A stretch of 64,000 nucleotides of DNA from Pseudomonadales bacterium (GCA_028285415.1 JANQPF010000027.1:105911-169910), one strand, 5' to 3'; shown: positions 46,827 through 56,378, counted from the stretch's first letter. Notes: generated from the sequence alone by a model not told the origin. Translations and numbers: made by a program.

Positions 46827-47933
46827 TCAGATCACCACGAGTTCCGCCCGCAGGGCACCCGCTTCGCGCAGGGCCTCGAGAATTGCCATCAGATCCCCGG
46901 GAGCGGCACCCACTTCGTTGACAGCGCTCACGATGTCCTGCAGATGCACGCCAGGGGCGAAATAGAACATCCGATTGTTGTCCTCGACGATTTCCACCTC
47001 AGAATCAGGCACAACCACCGTCTGCCCGCCCGCGAGCGCGTTCGGTTGAACCACTTCGTCGGACTCGGCAATCGTCACCGTCAGCGAGCCGTGGGTCACG
47101 GCGGCAGGCGCCACCTCCACCCGCTCGCCAATGACAATTGTGCCGGTGCGCGAGTTGATGACCACCTTCGCTGCGTTGGCATCAGGCTCAACCTGAAGGT
47201 TTTCGAGCACGGAAAGAAAGGATACGCGCTGTGTGGAATCTTCCGGAGAACGGATCGCAATGGATGCCGCATCCAGGGTTTGCGCAACCATGGGGCCAAA
47301 CGTCGCGTTGATCTTCTCCGCGACGCGACGCGCAGTTGTGAAGTCTGCCCGGTGCAGATTGAAAACGATCTGATCAGCCGAGCTGAAAGCGTCCGGCGCG
47401 GGTCGCTCGACCAGCGCACCAGCGGGGATACGTCCCACGCTTGGTACGTTGACGGTCACAGATGATCCGTCGTTACCCTGAGCACCGAAACCGCCAACAA
47501 CCAGGCTGCCCTGAGCGACGGCGTACACCTGACCGTCGAGCCCCTTGAGAGGCGTGACCAGGAGCGTGCCGCCGCGCAGACTTTTGGCGTTGCCCGCAGA
47601 GGAAACGGTGACGTCGATGGTCTGTCCTGGCTTCGAAAACGCCGGCAACTCCCCGTGCACGGTCACCGCCGCAACGTTCTTCAGCTGAAACGACGCACCC
47701 GGAGGCAGCTGGATGCCAAGCTGCTGGAGCATGTTGTTGAACGTTTGCACAGTAAACGGCGTCTGGCTGGTCTGATCCCCGGTGCCGTCGAGACCTACAA
47801 CCAGGCCATAGCCGACAAGCTGATTGCTCCGCACGCCGGCAACGCTTGCCAGGTCTTTGAGGCGCTGGGCCATAGCCTCACCGCTACACAGCATCAACGC
47901 GATTGAGACAAGCCAGATCACCGATTTATGCAT
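46827..47933 (-). CDS. flgI: FlgI, P-ring protein
   Basis: The 368-residue protein has a signal peptide ([20 protein letters not shown]) and the FlgI core ([26 protein letters not shown]-like [17 protein letters not shown]). The ATG at 47933 is preceded by AGGTG 6 nt upstream, better placed than the GTG at 47942. FlgI forms the periplasmic bushing around the rod. Confidence 0.94.
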   Translation of the reverse strand: MHKSVIWLVSIALMLCSGEAMAQRLKDLASVAGVRSNQLVGYGLVVGLDGTGDQTSQTPFTVQTFNNMLQQLGIQLPPGASFQLKNVAAVTVHGELPAFSKPGQTIDVTVSSAGNAKSLRGGTLLVTPLKGLDGQVYAVAQGSLVVGGFGAQGNDGSSVTVNVPSVGRIPAGALVERPAPDAFSSADQIVFNLHRADFTTARRVAEKINATFGPMVAQTLDAASIAIRSPEDSTQRVSFLSVLENLQVEPDANAAKVVINSRTGTIVIGERVEVAPAAVTHGSLTVTIAESDEVVQPNALAGGQTVVVPDSEVEIVEDNNRMFYFAPGVHLQDIVSAVNEVGAAPGDLMAILEALREAGALRAELVVI

Positions 47934-47942
47934 GGCGTTCAC

Positions 47943-48617
47943 CTAAAAGGGAAATACGGAGCCGAGGAAGAAACGCGTCAGCCAGCCGGCTTCGTTGGAC
48001 TGTGCCAGCTCACCGGTACCGCTGTAGGCGATGCGCGCGTCCGCAAGGCGCTGGGAGGAAACCGTATTGGTTCCGGTGATGTCTTCTGGACGTACCAGGC
48101 CGCTTACCCGCACGTACTCCTCGCCGCGGTTCAGCTGGAACCATTTCTCACCCTGTACGAGGAGCAGCCCGTTGGGCAGAACGTCCGCAACAATTGCGGT
48201 GATCGTGCCGGAAAGTGAGTTCGACTGATCGCTCTCACCTTCCCCCGAAAACTCGGTACCGCTTTCGACGCTGTTGAAGATGTTGTCGTCGCCTGAACCC
48301 TGTACCAGATTGCCGAACACTTTTGGATTCAGAAGCTCGTTGCTGGTCTCTTTCTTCAGGGACGTTTCGGCGGACTTCGACGAACGCGTGCTCTCTTCGA
48401 GCACAATCGTCACGACGTCGCCCACGGCGTTTGCGCGCCGGTCGCCAAACAGCGTCAGATTGCGACTGCTGACATAGAGTGACCCCGGGCTGACCGGCTG
48501 CGGCGCAGCCACTTCCGGCCAAACTGGTTTGTACAAAGGCTCCTGACGCGCCGGCGGCGGCGTCACGCAGCCGGCAACGAGAGACAGCAGTAGAACGACA
48601 ATACCAACCTTAGCCAT
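47943..48617 (-). CDS. flgH: FlgH, L-ring lipoprotein
   Basis: The 224-residue lipoprotein has a signal ending in the lipobox LVAGC and the FlgH motifs LTLFGDRRANAVGDVVTI and VRPEDITGTNTVSSQRLADA. It forms the outer-membrane L-ring. It ends next to flgI. Confidence 0.95.
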   Translation of the reverse strand: MAKVGIVVLLLSLVAGCVTPPPARQEPLYKPVWPEVAAPQPVSPGSLYVSSRNLTLFGDRRANAVGDVVTIVLEESTRSSKSAETSLKKETSNELLNPKVFGNLVQGSGDDNIFNSVESGTEFSGEGESDQSNSLSGTITAIVADVLPNGLLLVQGEKWFQLNRGEEYVRVSGLVRPEDITGTNTVSSQRLADARIAYSGTGELAQSNEAGWLTRFFLGSVFPF

Positions 48618-48631
48618 GCCTGCCCCTTTCC

Positions 48632-49417
48632 TTAAACGTTCTGTGCGAGGTACTGGAGCATCTGGTCGGCAGTTGTCACCACTCGCGCGTTCATTTCGTA
48701 GGCACGTTGGGTAGCGACCATGTTGACCATTTCTTCGACGACCGAAACGTTGGATGCTTCCAGCACACCCTGCAGTACCTCTCCTGCACCGTTCTGGCCG
48801 GGCGTGGTCTGCTGCGGCGCTCCGCTTGCCACCGTTTCCTTGTAAAGGTTGCTACCGATGGATTCGAGGCCGGCCGCGTTGATGAAGTTCGTGAGCTGGA
48901 TGTTGCCTACCTGCGTTGGCGCGGACTGACCCGCGAGATTTGCAGAGATGGTGCCATCCGCGCCGATGGTCAGGCTGACCGTGTCCTGCGGAATGTTGAC
49001 CACAGGCTCCAGCGTGTAACCCTGTGAGGTCACCAGCTGACCGTCCTGGTCCACGGAAAACGAACCCGTCCTCGTGTAGCCGATGCTGCCGTCGGGCATG
49101 GCAATCTGGAAGAAGCCGCGGCCCTCGATGGCAAGATCGAGGCTGCGTTCGGTCGTCTGCAGAGAACCCATTGTGTGCTGCTTCTGCGTTGCCGCTATCC
49201 GCACCCCGGTGCCGAGCTGTACGCCCGTTGGCAGCGTCGAATCCTGGCTCGACTGACCGCCCGGCTGCTGATTGATCTGATACATCAGATCTTCGAACAC
49301 GGCGCGGTCTTTCTTGAACCCCACCGTGCCCACGTTGGCTAAATTGTTCGATATCGTGCGCAGCGCCATATCCTGAGCGCTCAAGCCGGTCTTACTGACC
49401 CACAATGCTGAATTCAT
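48632..49417 (-). CDS. flgG: FlgG, distal rod protein
   Basis: The 261-residue axial protein has the N-terminal motif LRTISNNLANVGTVGFKKDR and the C-terminal VEEMVNMVATQRAYEMNARV. Length is as in E. coli. It forms the distal rod; it lies 14 nt upstream of flgH. Confidence 0.95.
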   Translation of the reverse strand: MNSALWVSKTGLSAQDMALRTISNNLANVGTVGFKKDRAVFEDLMYQINQQPGGQSSQDSTLPTGVQLGTGVRIAATQKQHTMGSLQTTERSLDLAIEGRGFFQIAMPDGSIGYTRTGSFSVDQDGQLVTSQGYTLEPVVNIPQDTVSLTIGADGTISANLAGQSAPTQVGNIQLTNFINAAGLESIGSNLYKETVASGAPQQTTPGQNGAGEVLQGVLEASNVSVVEEMVNMVATQRAYEMNARVVTTADQMLQYLAQNV

Positions 49418-49462
49418 GTTTTGATCTCCCTATCCATGGCGCAAAAACTACGCTTAAGAAGC

Positions 49463-50203
49463 TTAGCCAATACGTAGAAGTTGGCTTGCTGCCTGATCGT
49501 TTTCTTCCGCAATACTCATCATGCGCACCTCCAGCTCGTACTGCCGAGACAGCGACAGGATTTCCGTGAGCTCGTTCACCGCATTGACGTTGCTGGTTTC
49601 GAGAAAGCCCGAGGCGACAGTCACATCCGGGTCCGCCGGCGTGACCGCACCTTCGCCAACGACCAGGTAGCCCGTCGGATGTTTGGCAAGCTCCGCTACC
49701 GGTGGATTGACCAGTTTCAGCCGGTCGATCTGCACCAGCGATTCGGGACCCTGTCCTTCGGGACGGACGGTCAGCGTTCCGTCTGCGCCTATGACAATGC
49801 TCTCAACAGGCGGCAGAGCGATTGGCCCACCCTGTCCGAGAACTTCGAAACCTTCCGCGCTCAAAAGCCGGCCCGCGGGGTCGAGCTGGAGGGCACCGTT
49901 TCTCGTATACCCTTCCTGTCCGTCCGGCAGACGCACGCTCAACAAGCCGTCACCATTGATGGCAAGGTCCAGATCGCGACCGGTATCGGTCTGCGACCCG
50001 TACGACATGTCGACGCCGCCGCTCTCGTTGACGCCGTAGACTCTCGAGCGATAGCCGTCTCCGGTAACCTCCGTGGCCATGACGCGTGCCAGATCGGCGC
50101 GAAAGCCGACGGTAGAGACGTTGGCCAGGTTGTGCGCGCGCGCCGTCTGGGCCTGATCAATGTTGCTCAGGCCCACGGTGCTGATGTAAAGGAGACGATC
50201 CAT
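49463..50203 (-). CDS. flgF: FlgF, proximal rod protein
   Basis: The 246-residue axial protein has the rod motif AHNLANVSTVGFRADLARVM and a C-terminal NAVNELTEILSLSRQYELEV. It forms part of the proximal rod and lies between flgE and flgG. Confidence 0.93.
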   Translation of the reverse strand: MDRLLYISTVGLSNIDQAQTARAHNLANVSTVGFRADLARVMATEVTGDGYRSRVYGVNESGGVDMSYGSQTDTGRDLDLAINGDGLLSVRLPDGQEGYTRNGALQLDPAGRLLSAEGFEVLGQGGPIALPPVESIVIGADGTLTVRPEGQGPESLVQIDRLKLVNPPVAELAKHPTGYLVVGEGAVTPADPDVTVASGFLETSNVNAVNELTEILSLSRQYELEVRMMSIAEENDQAASQLLRIG

Positions 50204-50217
50204 CGGTCAATGCCTAC

Positions 50218-53037
50218 CTAGATGTTGATGATGGTCTGTGTAATCTCGTCGGCCGTGGTGATCGTCCGCGAGTTCGCCTGGAAGTTCCGCTGCGCAATGA
50301 TCAACTGCACGAGCTGTTCGGAGAGTTCCACGTTGGAATCTTCGAGCGCGCCGGAGGCAATACTGCCAAGCGAACCGGATGCCGCCGCGCCGACGACGGC
50401 AACCCCGGAGTTATTCGTTTCCACCCAGGAGGTGTCACCAACGGACTGAAGACCCTGCGTATTGTTGAAGTCCGCAAGCGCCACCTGCCCGAGGACCGAC
50501 GTCTGGCCGTTGGTAAATCGGGCAGCGACGACACCTTCAGCATCAATTGCCAGCCCCGAGAGTTTGCCGGTGGTATAGCCGTTCTGTTCGATCGAACCGA
50601 GCGCAAACTCGCGTCCGAACTGGGTTGATTCATCCAGCCGTATCTCGAAGTTCGAGCTCGACGGCGGCTGGGCAATCGGCAGAGCGCCGCCACCCAGGAC
50701 GTTCAGAGGCCCGGTCGCACCGTTCGGATTGCCGTCTTCGTCGAGCGGCACCCAGTTGGAAACCAGGATCGGATCCGTGCCCGCTGGGTTCAGCGTACCG
50801 TCCGAGTTGAACTGCAGGTTGAAGCGCGCGCGCGTCGGCTCGACGTTTGCCGGCGGCGGCAGATTGGGATCCGGATCGCCAACGTCCACGCCGTCGATGA
50901 GGGCGTATGCGCTCCAGCGATTGGCCTCTTCACCCGGTACGCCCGGGGTGAAACGTTCCTTCACGAAGTACAGCGACAGCGCGTGGGGATTGCCCAGGCT
51001 GTCATAAACGGTCAAAGACGTTGCCGCGTTGTAGGTCTCCTGATTGGTGGGATCAAACGTGCGCAGCGCAAACTCGGTGAACGCGTTCGCGTCGAGCACG
51101 CCAAATACGTTGGTGACCGCGGGGTTTGCGTTCGCCATGGTGATGCCTTCACCCAGCGTGAAGTCGATGCTGCCGCCAACGGTTGCAACGTTGGCGCCCG
51201 TAGTATCAACAACGACGTTGCCGCCTTGAGTACCGGCAACTTCGAACGTATCAGTTGCGCCACCGGTTGCGCCGAAAACCAGGTCGTTACCCACTGCGTC
51301 GGTCAGGACCAGATCGCCGGTGGAATCGATGGTTGCGCTAACGGTACCAAGGCCGGGCTGGCCGAGGTTGATGCTATCTGCAATTTCCTGGAGGGTGCCG
51401 CCCGCTACCGGCACGCCGTTGATGGTCATTTCCATCGTACCGCTGGCGTTGTTGAACGCCGCGGTTGGGACAACCGCGGTGGTTGTTGCCGATGCGTTCA
51501 CGTCCGGCACGTTGGTGCTGGCAAACTGAGCGGCAATTTCAGCAGCGGAAGCACCTTCTGGGATGGTGAGGGTTTGCGACGATCCGTCCGGATAGACCAC
51601 GTCGACGGATTGCGCGGCGTAGCCGTTACTGGCTGCAGCAATGCCGGGCACGGATATACCGGTTGCCAGGTTCAGCACGTCGACCAGATCGGTCAGCGTC
51701 ACGCCATTGTTGGAAGCATCGAGGTTACCGATGTTGATCGTTGACGATTCGCCGGGCACGGTTGCGTAGAACTCGAGACGCGAAGATACGCTCGGATCAG
51801 GCCGCACGTCGACGGAGATGCCGGATGCAAGCAGGTCATCCTGGATCGCCGTAATCAGGTCGTTTACGTCGGTGATGTCATTGTCCAGCGTGATCGTGAC
51901 CGTGCCGTTGTTACCGCTGGATCCGGAAAGCGTGAGGTCGAAGCTTGCGGACGAAAGACTGCCGGTTACACCAGCGGTTGACGTACCGCCGTTGGGATTT
52001 GGCGTGGTGTTGCTTGCACCGGCTCCGCCTGCGCCGAGCTGAATGCCGCCGAGCACCGCCTCAATGTCACCCTGCGTGACGCCGGTACCATATCCGGTAT
52101 CGTCATCGAGGGGGTCGATCGTAATGGAGCTGCCTTCGCCGGAATTGACGGCGTAAAACTGCAGACGACCGAGGTTATTCGGGTCTTCCCGCACGTCGAT
52201 GCCAATCCCCGTACCCGCCAGATCGTCGCGAATATCGTTGATGAGATCCTGGAGCGTCGATATGTTGGAGCCGAGCGTGATTGTCACCGTCGTGTTTTCA
52301 CTCGGCACGCTCGAACCGCTCATCTGGATATCGAAAGTCGAGGTGGCAGCACCGGAGAAGTCGAACGGTGTGATAGCGGCACCAGCGCTGATGCTCGACT
52401 GCGTGTTGACGCTGAAGTCATAAGGTACGGGCGCGGTGCTGGTTTCCAATGTGGTTGGCGTGGATGACGGCAGTCCCAGCTGGGGTACACCAATGGCAGT
52501 TCCGTTAGAGGTGAGCGAGCTGCCGAGCTCCGACAGCACCGCGGCGCGGGCATCCAGATTGACGCTGGCGTCTACGAGCGTGGTCTGCAGCGGGGGCAGA
52601 TTGTTCGTATTGATACGCAGATCCCCCAGAATACCGCTCAAGGTGCCCGTCTGGTTGGCCGTGAAGCCCTGCAGGCGGGCGCCGGTACCGGCCGTGATGA
52701 AACCTTCGCTGTCGACACCAAACGCACCGGCGCGCGTAAAGGTACGGGCACCTTCGTCGCTCAGGACAAAGAAGCCGTTGCCGTCGATGGCCAGGTCAAG
52801 GCTGTTGTTCGTAAATGAGATGGTGCCTTGATCGAACTGTTGCGCAACACGCGCAAGCTTGACGCCGCTGCCAATCTGATTGGCGCCGGAACCGAGGAGG
52901 CTCGATGCGTAAACGTCAGCAAACTCGGCGCGGCTGCCTTTGAAGCCGACCGTACTGGCGTTGGCGATGTTGTTACCCGTGATATTGAGGTCACTGGACG
53001 CTGCATTTAGTCCACTCAATGCGGTATTGAAGCTCAT
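50218..53037 (-). CDS. flgE: FlgE, hook protein (more than twice the usual length)
   Basis: The ATG at 53037 gives 939 residues, against about 400 in E. coli. Ends are standard (SFNTALSGLNAASSDLNITG; QLIIAQRNFQANSRTITTAD). The centre contains two repeated modules at about 233-300 (DLINDIRDDLAGTGIGIDVR, LQFYAV) and 365-427 (DLITAIQDDLLASGISVDVR, LEFYAT). A third module at 490-600 is shared with FlgK. The hook is extracellular, so these are surface domains. A longer in-frame N-terminus is rejected because it lacks the hook motif context. Confidence 0.94.
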   Translation of the reverse strand: MSFNTALSGLNAASSDLNITGNNIANASTVGFKGSRAEFADVYASSLLGSGANQIGSGVKLARVAQQFDQGTISFTNNSLDLAIDGNGFFVLSDEGARTFTRAGAFGVDSEGFITAGTGARLQGFTANQTGTLSGILGDLRINTNNLPPLQTTLVDASVNLDARAAVLSELGSSLTSNGTAIGVPQLGLPSSTPTTLETSTAPVPYDFSVNTQSSISAGAAITPFDFSGAATSTFDIQMSGSSVPSENTTVTITLGSNISTLQDLINDIRDDLAGTGIGIDVREDPNNLGRLQFYAVNSGEGSSITIDPLDDDTGYGTGVTQGDIEAVLGGIQLGAGGAGASNTTPNPNGGTSTAGVTGSLSSASFDLTLSGSSGNNGTVTITLDNDITDVNDLITAIQDDLLASGISVDVRPDPSVSSRLEFYATVPGESSTINIGNLDASNNGVTLTDLVDVLNLATGISVPGIAAASNGYAAQSVDVVYPDGSSQTLTIPEGASAAEIAAQFASTNVPDVNASATTTAVVPTAAFNNASGTMEMTINGVPVAGGTLQEIADSINLGQPGLGTVSATIDSTGDLVLTDAVGNDLVFGATGGATDTFEVAGTQGGNVVVDTTGANVATVGGSIDFTLGEGITMANANPAVTNVFGVLDANAFTEFALRTFDPTNQETYNAATSLTVYDSLGNPHALSLYFVKERFTPGVPGEEANRWSAYALIDGVDVGDPDPNLPPPANVEPTRARFNLQFNSDGTLNPAGTDPILVSNWVPLDEDGNPNGATGPLNVLGGGALPIAQPPSSSNFEIRLDESTQFGREFALGSIEQNGYTTGKLSGLAIDAEGVVAARFTNGQTSVLGQVALADFNNTQGLQSVGDTSWVETNNSGVAVVGAAASGSLGSIASGALEDSNVELSEQLVQLIIAQRNFQANSRTITTADEITQTIINI

Positions 53038-53059
53038 CGAACTCTCCTTGTTGCGATTG

Positions 53060-53725
53060 CTACTGAATTTCTTTGATTTGCACGGCCGGCACGGAGCCGC
53101 CGCCGACGAGGTTAGCCACCAGGCCACCCTCTTCTATGGACACGCTGACCACCTGTTGTGGCAGATTGATGTCGAACTCACTCGTGCTGCCGCCGGATTC
53201 CGTGTAGGCAGACAGGCTGTAGAGACCCTGGGGTGCCGGGGTGCCGGCATCCGTAACGCCATCCCAGTCAAAGCGCATCGCGCCCACGCCCCGAGCACCA
53301 AGCTCCATCCGCTTAACCACAAAACCTGAGCTGTCGCGAATCTCGACGCGCAGATCCGCAACGGCTTCGGTGACGTCAATCGAGCCGCCAATCCCACCGT
53401 TGGTGTTCAAGACCGTCTGATCGGTTGGAGCGAGCACGTTGCGCCCGACCAGCGACGCTGCATCCATGGTCAAACCGGCACGCATGGAGCCCACCAGCGA
53501 ATCCATGGATTCGTTCAGGTTCTGAATCCCCTCGACGCTCGAGAACTGCGCCAGCTGGGCAATGAAGGCCTCGTTCTTAGCCGGTTCGAGCGGATCCTGG
53601 TTCTTGATCTGGGCGATCATCAACTCGAGGAACGCGGTTTTGCCGAGCTCTTCCTCACCGCCTCGATCGGCGGCGGGCTCGGGAACGTTGCTGAAGCTGC
53701 GAACGCCCGGAATTTCAAAAGACAT
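53060..53725 (-). CDS. flgD: FlgD, hook cap/scaffold protein
   Basis: The 221-residue protein has the FlgD signature FLELMIAQIKNQDPLEPAKN with AQLAQFSSVEGIQNLN, followed by Tudor-like and FnIII-like C-terminal domains. It caps the growing hook and is discarded afterwards. It starts 11 nt after flgC. Confidence 0.94.
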   Translation of the reverse strand: MSFEIPGVRSFSNVPEPAADRGGEEELGKTAFLELMIAQIKNQDPLEPAKNEAFIAQLAQFSSVEGIQNLNESMDSLVGSMRAGLTMDAASLVGRNVLAPTDQTVLNTNGGIGGSIDVTEAVADLRVEIRDSSGFVVKRMELGARGVGAMRFDWDGVTDAGTPAPQGLYSLSAYTESGGSTSEFDINLPQQVVSVSIEEGGLVANLVGGGSVPAVQIKEIQ

Positions 53726-53736
53726 CTTCTACTCCC

Positions 53737-54153
53737 TTACTGGCCGAGGCTCAGCACGCGTTCCGCGAGGGATTTCGCCGTGTTGAGCACTTCGACGTTC
53801 ATCTGAAACGAGCGGCTGGCGGAGATCATGTTGGCCATCTCCTCCACCACGCTGACGTTGGGATAGGTCACGTACCCATCGTCATTGGCGTACGGGTGAT
53901 CGGGCTCGTAGCGCACGTTGAGCGGTTTGTCGGATTCGATGATGCCCGGCACCTGTACCGCCGAGCTCGCCTGACCGCCATCCAGCGCGTCCGTCAAGCT
54001 GGCCTGGAAAACGGGGTAGCGCGCGCGGTAGGTATCCTCCGGATTTGCCGCCACGCTTTCGGCGTTGGCTATATTGCTCGCCGTGGTGTTCAGGCGCAGT
54101 GTCTGAGCCGCCATGCCGCTGCCGGATACGTCAAATACGTCCAGAATGGCCAT
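53737..54153 (-). CDS. flgC: FlgC, proximal rod protein
   Basis: The 138-residue rod protein has the motif LNTTASNIANAESVAANPED and the C-terminal VVEEMANMISASRSFQMNVE. Length is typical. It starts 2 nt after flgB. Confidence 0.95.
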   Translation of the reverse strand: MAILDVFDVSGSGMAAQTLRLNTTASNIANAESVAANPEDTYRARYPVFQASLTDALDGGQASSAVQVPGIIESDKPLNVRYEPDHPYANDDGYVTYPNVSVVEEMANMISASRSFQMNVEVLNTAKSLAERVLSLGQ

Positions 54154-54155
54154 CG

Positions 54156-54554
54156 CTATTCTCCTTTGATCGCGGTCATCATGCCGCTGAACTTGCCGTT
54201 CACGAACCGCAGGCTCGCCATGAACTGCAGCGAGTTTTGTGCAAACTCCGCTTGTTCAACCTGGGCTTCGACCGTATTGCCATCGAGGCTCGGCATCAGC
54301 GGCATGCGGTATTTGAGGTTGCCGTCGAGCTGCGCCGCGGTCGAATCCGCAAGGTGGCGGGAATCGGTTGTGCGCAGCGGCTGCGCGGCAGCGTTCGTCT
54401 GTGCCGCGAGCACCGCTTTGAAGTCGAGATCTCTGGCTTTGTAACCCGGGGTGTCGGCGTTGGCGATATTGCGTGCGAGCACTTCGGTGCGCTCACCGCG
54501 TATCTGCAAAGCCTGGGCGTGAATGCCCAGCGCGTTATCGATCCCTATTCTCAA
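54156..54554 (-). CDS. flgB: FlgB, proximal rod protein
   Basis: The 132-residue rod protein begins at a TTG (MRIGIDNALGIHAQALQI) with AAGGA about 8 nt upstream; this matches the family's N-terminus and length, whereas the open frame continues a further 46 codons. The rod motif is ARNIANADTPGYKARDLDF. It is the first gene of the flgB-L operon and has a sigma-54 promoter. Confidence 0.94.
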   Translation of the reverse strand: MRIGIDNALGIHAQALQIRGERTEVLARNIANADTPGYKARDLDFKAVLAAQTNAAAQPLRTTDSRHLADSTAAQLDGNLKYRMPLMPSLDGNTVEAQVEQAEFAQNSLQFMASLRFVNGKFSGMMTAIKGE

Positions 54555-54647
54555 GCTTCCATTCCTTCTAAAGCTTCTCTCCGTGCTGCCGATACCCTGG
54601 GTGCAGGCTGGGTGCGAATCCCGGGCGCGGCAACTCCCTGATGGATT

Positions 54648-54664
54648 AGCAAGCACCGTGCCAA
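54648..54664 (-). promoter_or_regulatory. Sigma-54 (RpoN) promoter of the flgB operon
   Basis: On the minus strand TTGGCACGGTGCTTGCT is an exact match to the consensus TTGGCACG-N4-TTGCT, with the GG and GC elements 10 nt apart. It lies about 95 nt upstream of flgB. FleQ and FleR are the obvious activators. Confidence 0.9.
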
Positions 54665-54823
54665 TCCGATCAAATCGATATTTTTGCCCCATCTGGATCC
54701 ATTCTTACGGCCCGCAGGCAGGGCCTTGCCGCAAACCGGCAACAGTTTGCCGCTGGGAAGCGGCGTGGATGGCGCGTTGTGCTATTACTTCCTCATCGAC
54801 AGGCAAACGCTCGGGGAATCGCC

Positions 54824-55546
54824 TTGCTACACCATCTATTCAGGATCGCGCTGGCCACGCTCTGCATCAGCCTCGGTGCAGCTGCCGGCGCCGTGACCGT
54901 CGAAGACATTCAGAACCGTACCGAGCAGCATGTTGCCGAGGCGGTGGCGCTGCGCTATCCACAAGGTCAGGCGCAGGTGCAAGCCCTGCCCATTGCACCC
55001 ACCGTTCGCCACAAAACCTGCGAGGCGCTGCAACTCTCCGCACCGCCGCAGCGTCTTTTCGGTCGAGTCTCCATCCACGTGCGCTGCAACGCGCCGCAGA
55101 CCTGGGCGCTTTATGCCCAGGTGCAGGTTGATCTGGAGCTGCCGGTGGTCGTGGCGCAACGTATGATTCCACGGGGCGAGGCGTTGACCGCTTCGTCGCT
55201 GGCAGTAGAAATGCGCCCGGCGGCGCAGGTGCGCAGTCACGCCGTGTCTGCCATGGAAGATGCGCTGGGCAAAGCCACGAGCCGCTCGCTCCGAAGCGGT
55301 CAGGTGCTGTCCGCAAACCATCTCACGCTGCCCGACGTCGTGCGCAAAGGTGAGCGGGTGGCCATCGAGTCCGCCAGCGGTCGGGTGCAGATCAACACCT
55401 GGGGCATTGCGCTCGAAAACGGCAAAGTCGGTGACCAGATCCGGGTACAGAACGAGCGTTCCAAGCGGGTCATTCATCCCTGGGTGACCGGCTCAGGCAC
55501 CGTCAGCACGCGCCCGCGACCCGTGGTTTCGACGACCGGACGGTGA
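54824..55546 (+). CDS. flgA: FlgA, P-ring assembly chaperone
   Basis: The product of about 240 residues has a signal peptide (LFRIALATLCISLGAAAGA) and a C-terminal SAF domain (QRMIPRGEALTASSLAVEMR; GKATSRSLRSGQVLSANHLT). It assists FlgI assembly in the periplasm. I prefer the TTG at 54824, which has GGGGA upstream; a GTG at 54779 would add 15 residues ahead of the signal peptide. It is divergent from flgB. The usual neighbouring cheV and cheR are absent. Confidence 0.88.
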   Translation: MLHHLFRIALATLCISLGAAAGAVTVEDIQNRTEQHVAEAVALRYPQGQAQVQALPIAPTVRHKTCEALQLSAPPQRLFGRVSIHVRCNAPQTWALYAQVQVDLELPVVVAQRMIPRGEALTASSLAVEMRPAAQVRSHAVSAMEDALGKATSRSLRSGQVLSANHLTLPDVVRKGERVAIESASGRVQINTWGIALENGKVGDQIRVQNERSKRVIHPWVTGSGTVSTRPRPVVSTTGR

Positions 55547-55572
55547 GCACGCGACTTTTTCCAACTTTTTAC

Positions 55573-55599
55573 TAAAGTTAATTCAGATTCGGTCGATAT
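55573..55599 (+). promoter_or_regulatory. Sigma-28 (FliA) promoter of flgM
   Basis: TAAA (55573-55576), a 15-nt spacer and GTCGATAT (55592-55599) match TAAA-N15-GCCGATAA with two mismatches, about 36 nt upstream of flgM. It fits the known feedback in which FliA transcribes its own antagonist. Confidence 0.75.
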
Positions 55600-55634
55600 C
55601 GACTACAGATAAGTACGTGAAGTGAATTCGTAAC

Positions 55635-55949
55635 ATGGCTATGGATATCAACAATGGGCTCGGACCTCTCGCGCAGGGCAGCGGCAAAGCGGCCGGACGC
55701 GTGTCGACGGAGGACAGCCGCAACAACCGCGCGGGTGAGAACGCCTCGTCCAGCAGCGAAGACCGTGTGGAAATCAGCGCGGACGCCACCAGTGTCGGCC
55801 GGCTGGCAGCCAATCTCGAAAGCCAGGAGAGTTTCGACGCGGAACGCGTAGCCGAGATTAGAACCGCCATCGAGAATGGCGAGTATCCGATCGATTCACG
55901 TCGACTGGCGGAAAAATTTCTCCAGTTAGAATCTCTTATATATCAATAA
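55635..55949 (+). CDS. flgM: FlgM, anti-sigma-28 factor
   Basis: The 104-residue protein has a disordered Ser/Gly-rich N-terminus and the conserved FliA-binding end (IRTAIENGEYPIDSRRLAEK). FlgM holds FliA until hook completion allows its export. In HsbA-containing bacteria FlgM is also a target of the STAS protein, and an HsbA-like gene is present here. Confidence 0.93.
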   Translation: MAMDINNGLGPLAQGSGKAAGRVSTEDSRNNRAGENASSSSEDRVEISADATSVGRLAANLESQESFDAERVAEIRTAIENGEYPIDSRRLAEKFLQLESLIYQ

Positions 55950-55952
55950 GAT

Positions 55953-56378
55953 ATGAAAGATAGTTCAGGCGACGATCGCAACCTTGAGATCCTGACCGCA
56001 CGGTTTCAGGCGTTGCTTGATTTGCTGGAGCAGGAGCGGGCTGCGCTCATCGCACATGACGGCGCCGAACTGGAAGCGGTGGTTGGCGAAAAGAATCGCA
56101 TCTGTCAGGAGATTGCCAATCGCCTTGCCGAAAGCCCCGAGTTGACCGCCCGCCAGAATTTTGACGAATTAGACGACGATCACAAATCACTTCTGAATCT
56201 GGCCCAGTTGGCACGAGATTCCAACCTGGTTAACGGAAAGATCCTTCACCGATCACAACAATCCGTTCGAGAGATATTGAGCATCCTGAGCGGGAAGTCA
56301 CTTGACGGATTATACGAACAATCCGGGCAGCAAACCGCTGTACCAGAACCGGGTAGCACAGCCATTGCGCGCGCCTGA
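55953..56378 (+). CDS. flgN: FlgN, chaperone for FlgK and FlgL
   Basis: The 141-residue helical protein has the FlgN pattern LLDLLEQERAALIAHDGAEL and NGKILHRSQQSVREILSILS. It follows flgM by 3 nt. FlgN delivers FlgK and FlgL to the export gate. Confidence 0.9.
   Translation: MKDSSGDDRNLEILTARFQALLDLLEQERAALIAHDGAELEAVVGEKNRICQEIANRLAESPELTARQNFDELDDDHKSLLNLAQLARDSNLVNGKILHRSQQSVREILSILSGKSLDGLYEQSGQQTAVPEPGSTAIARA

Noticed and set aside
53038..53127. N-terminal extension of FlgE
   Set aside because: The hook-protein family begins at the MSFNTALSGL sequence; the extra codons overlap flgD and have no family match.
54717..54735. Sigma-54 site for flgA on the plus strand
   Set aside because: The GG and GC elements are 9 nt apart instead of 10 and the -24 box matches poorly.
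54779..54823. Upstream GTG start of flgA
   Set aside because: No ribosome binding site; the added 15 residues are polar and would precede an otherwise normal signal peptide.
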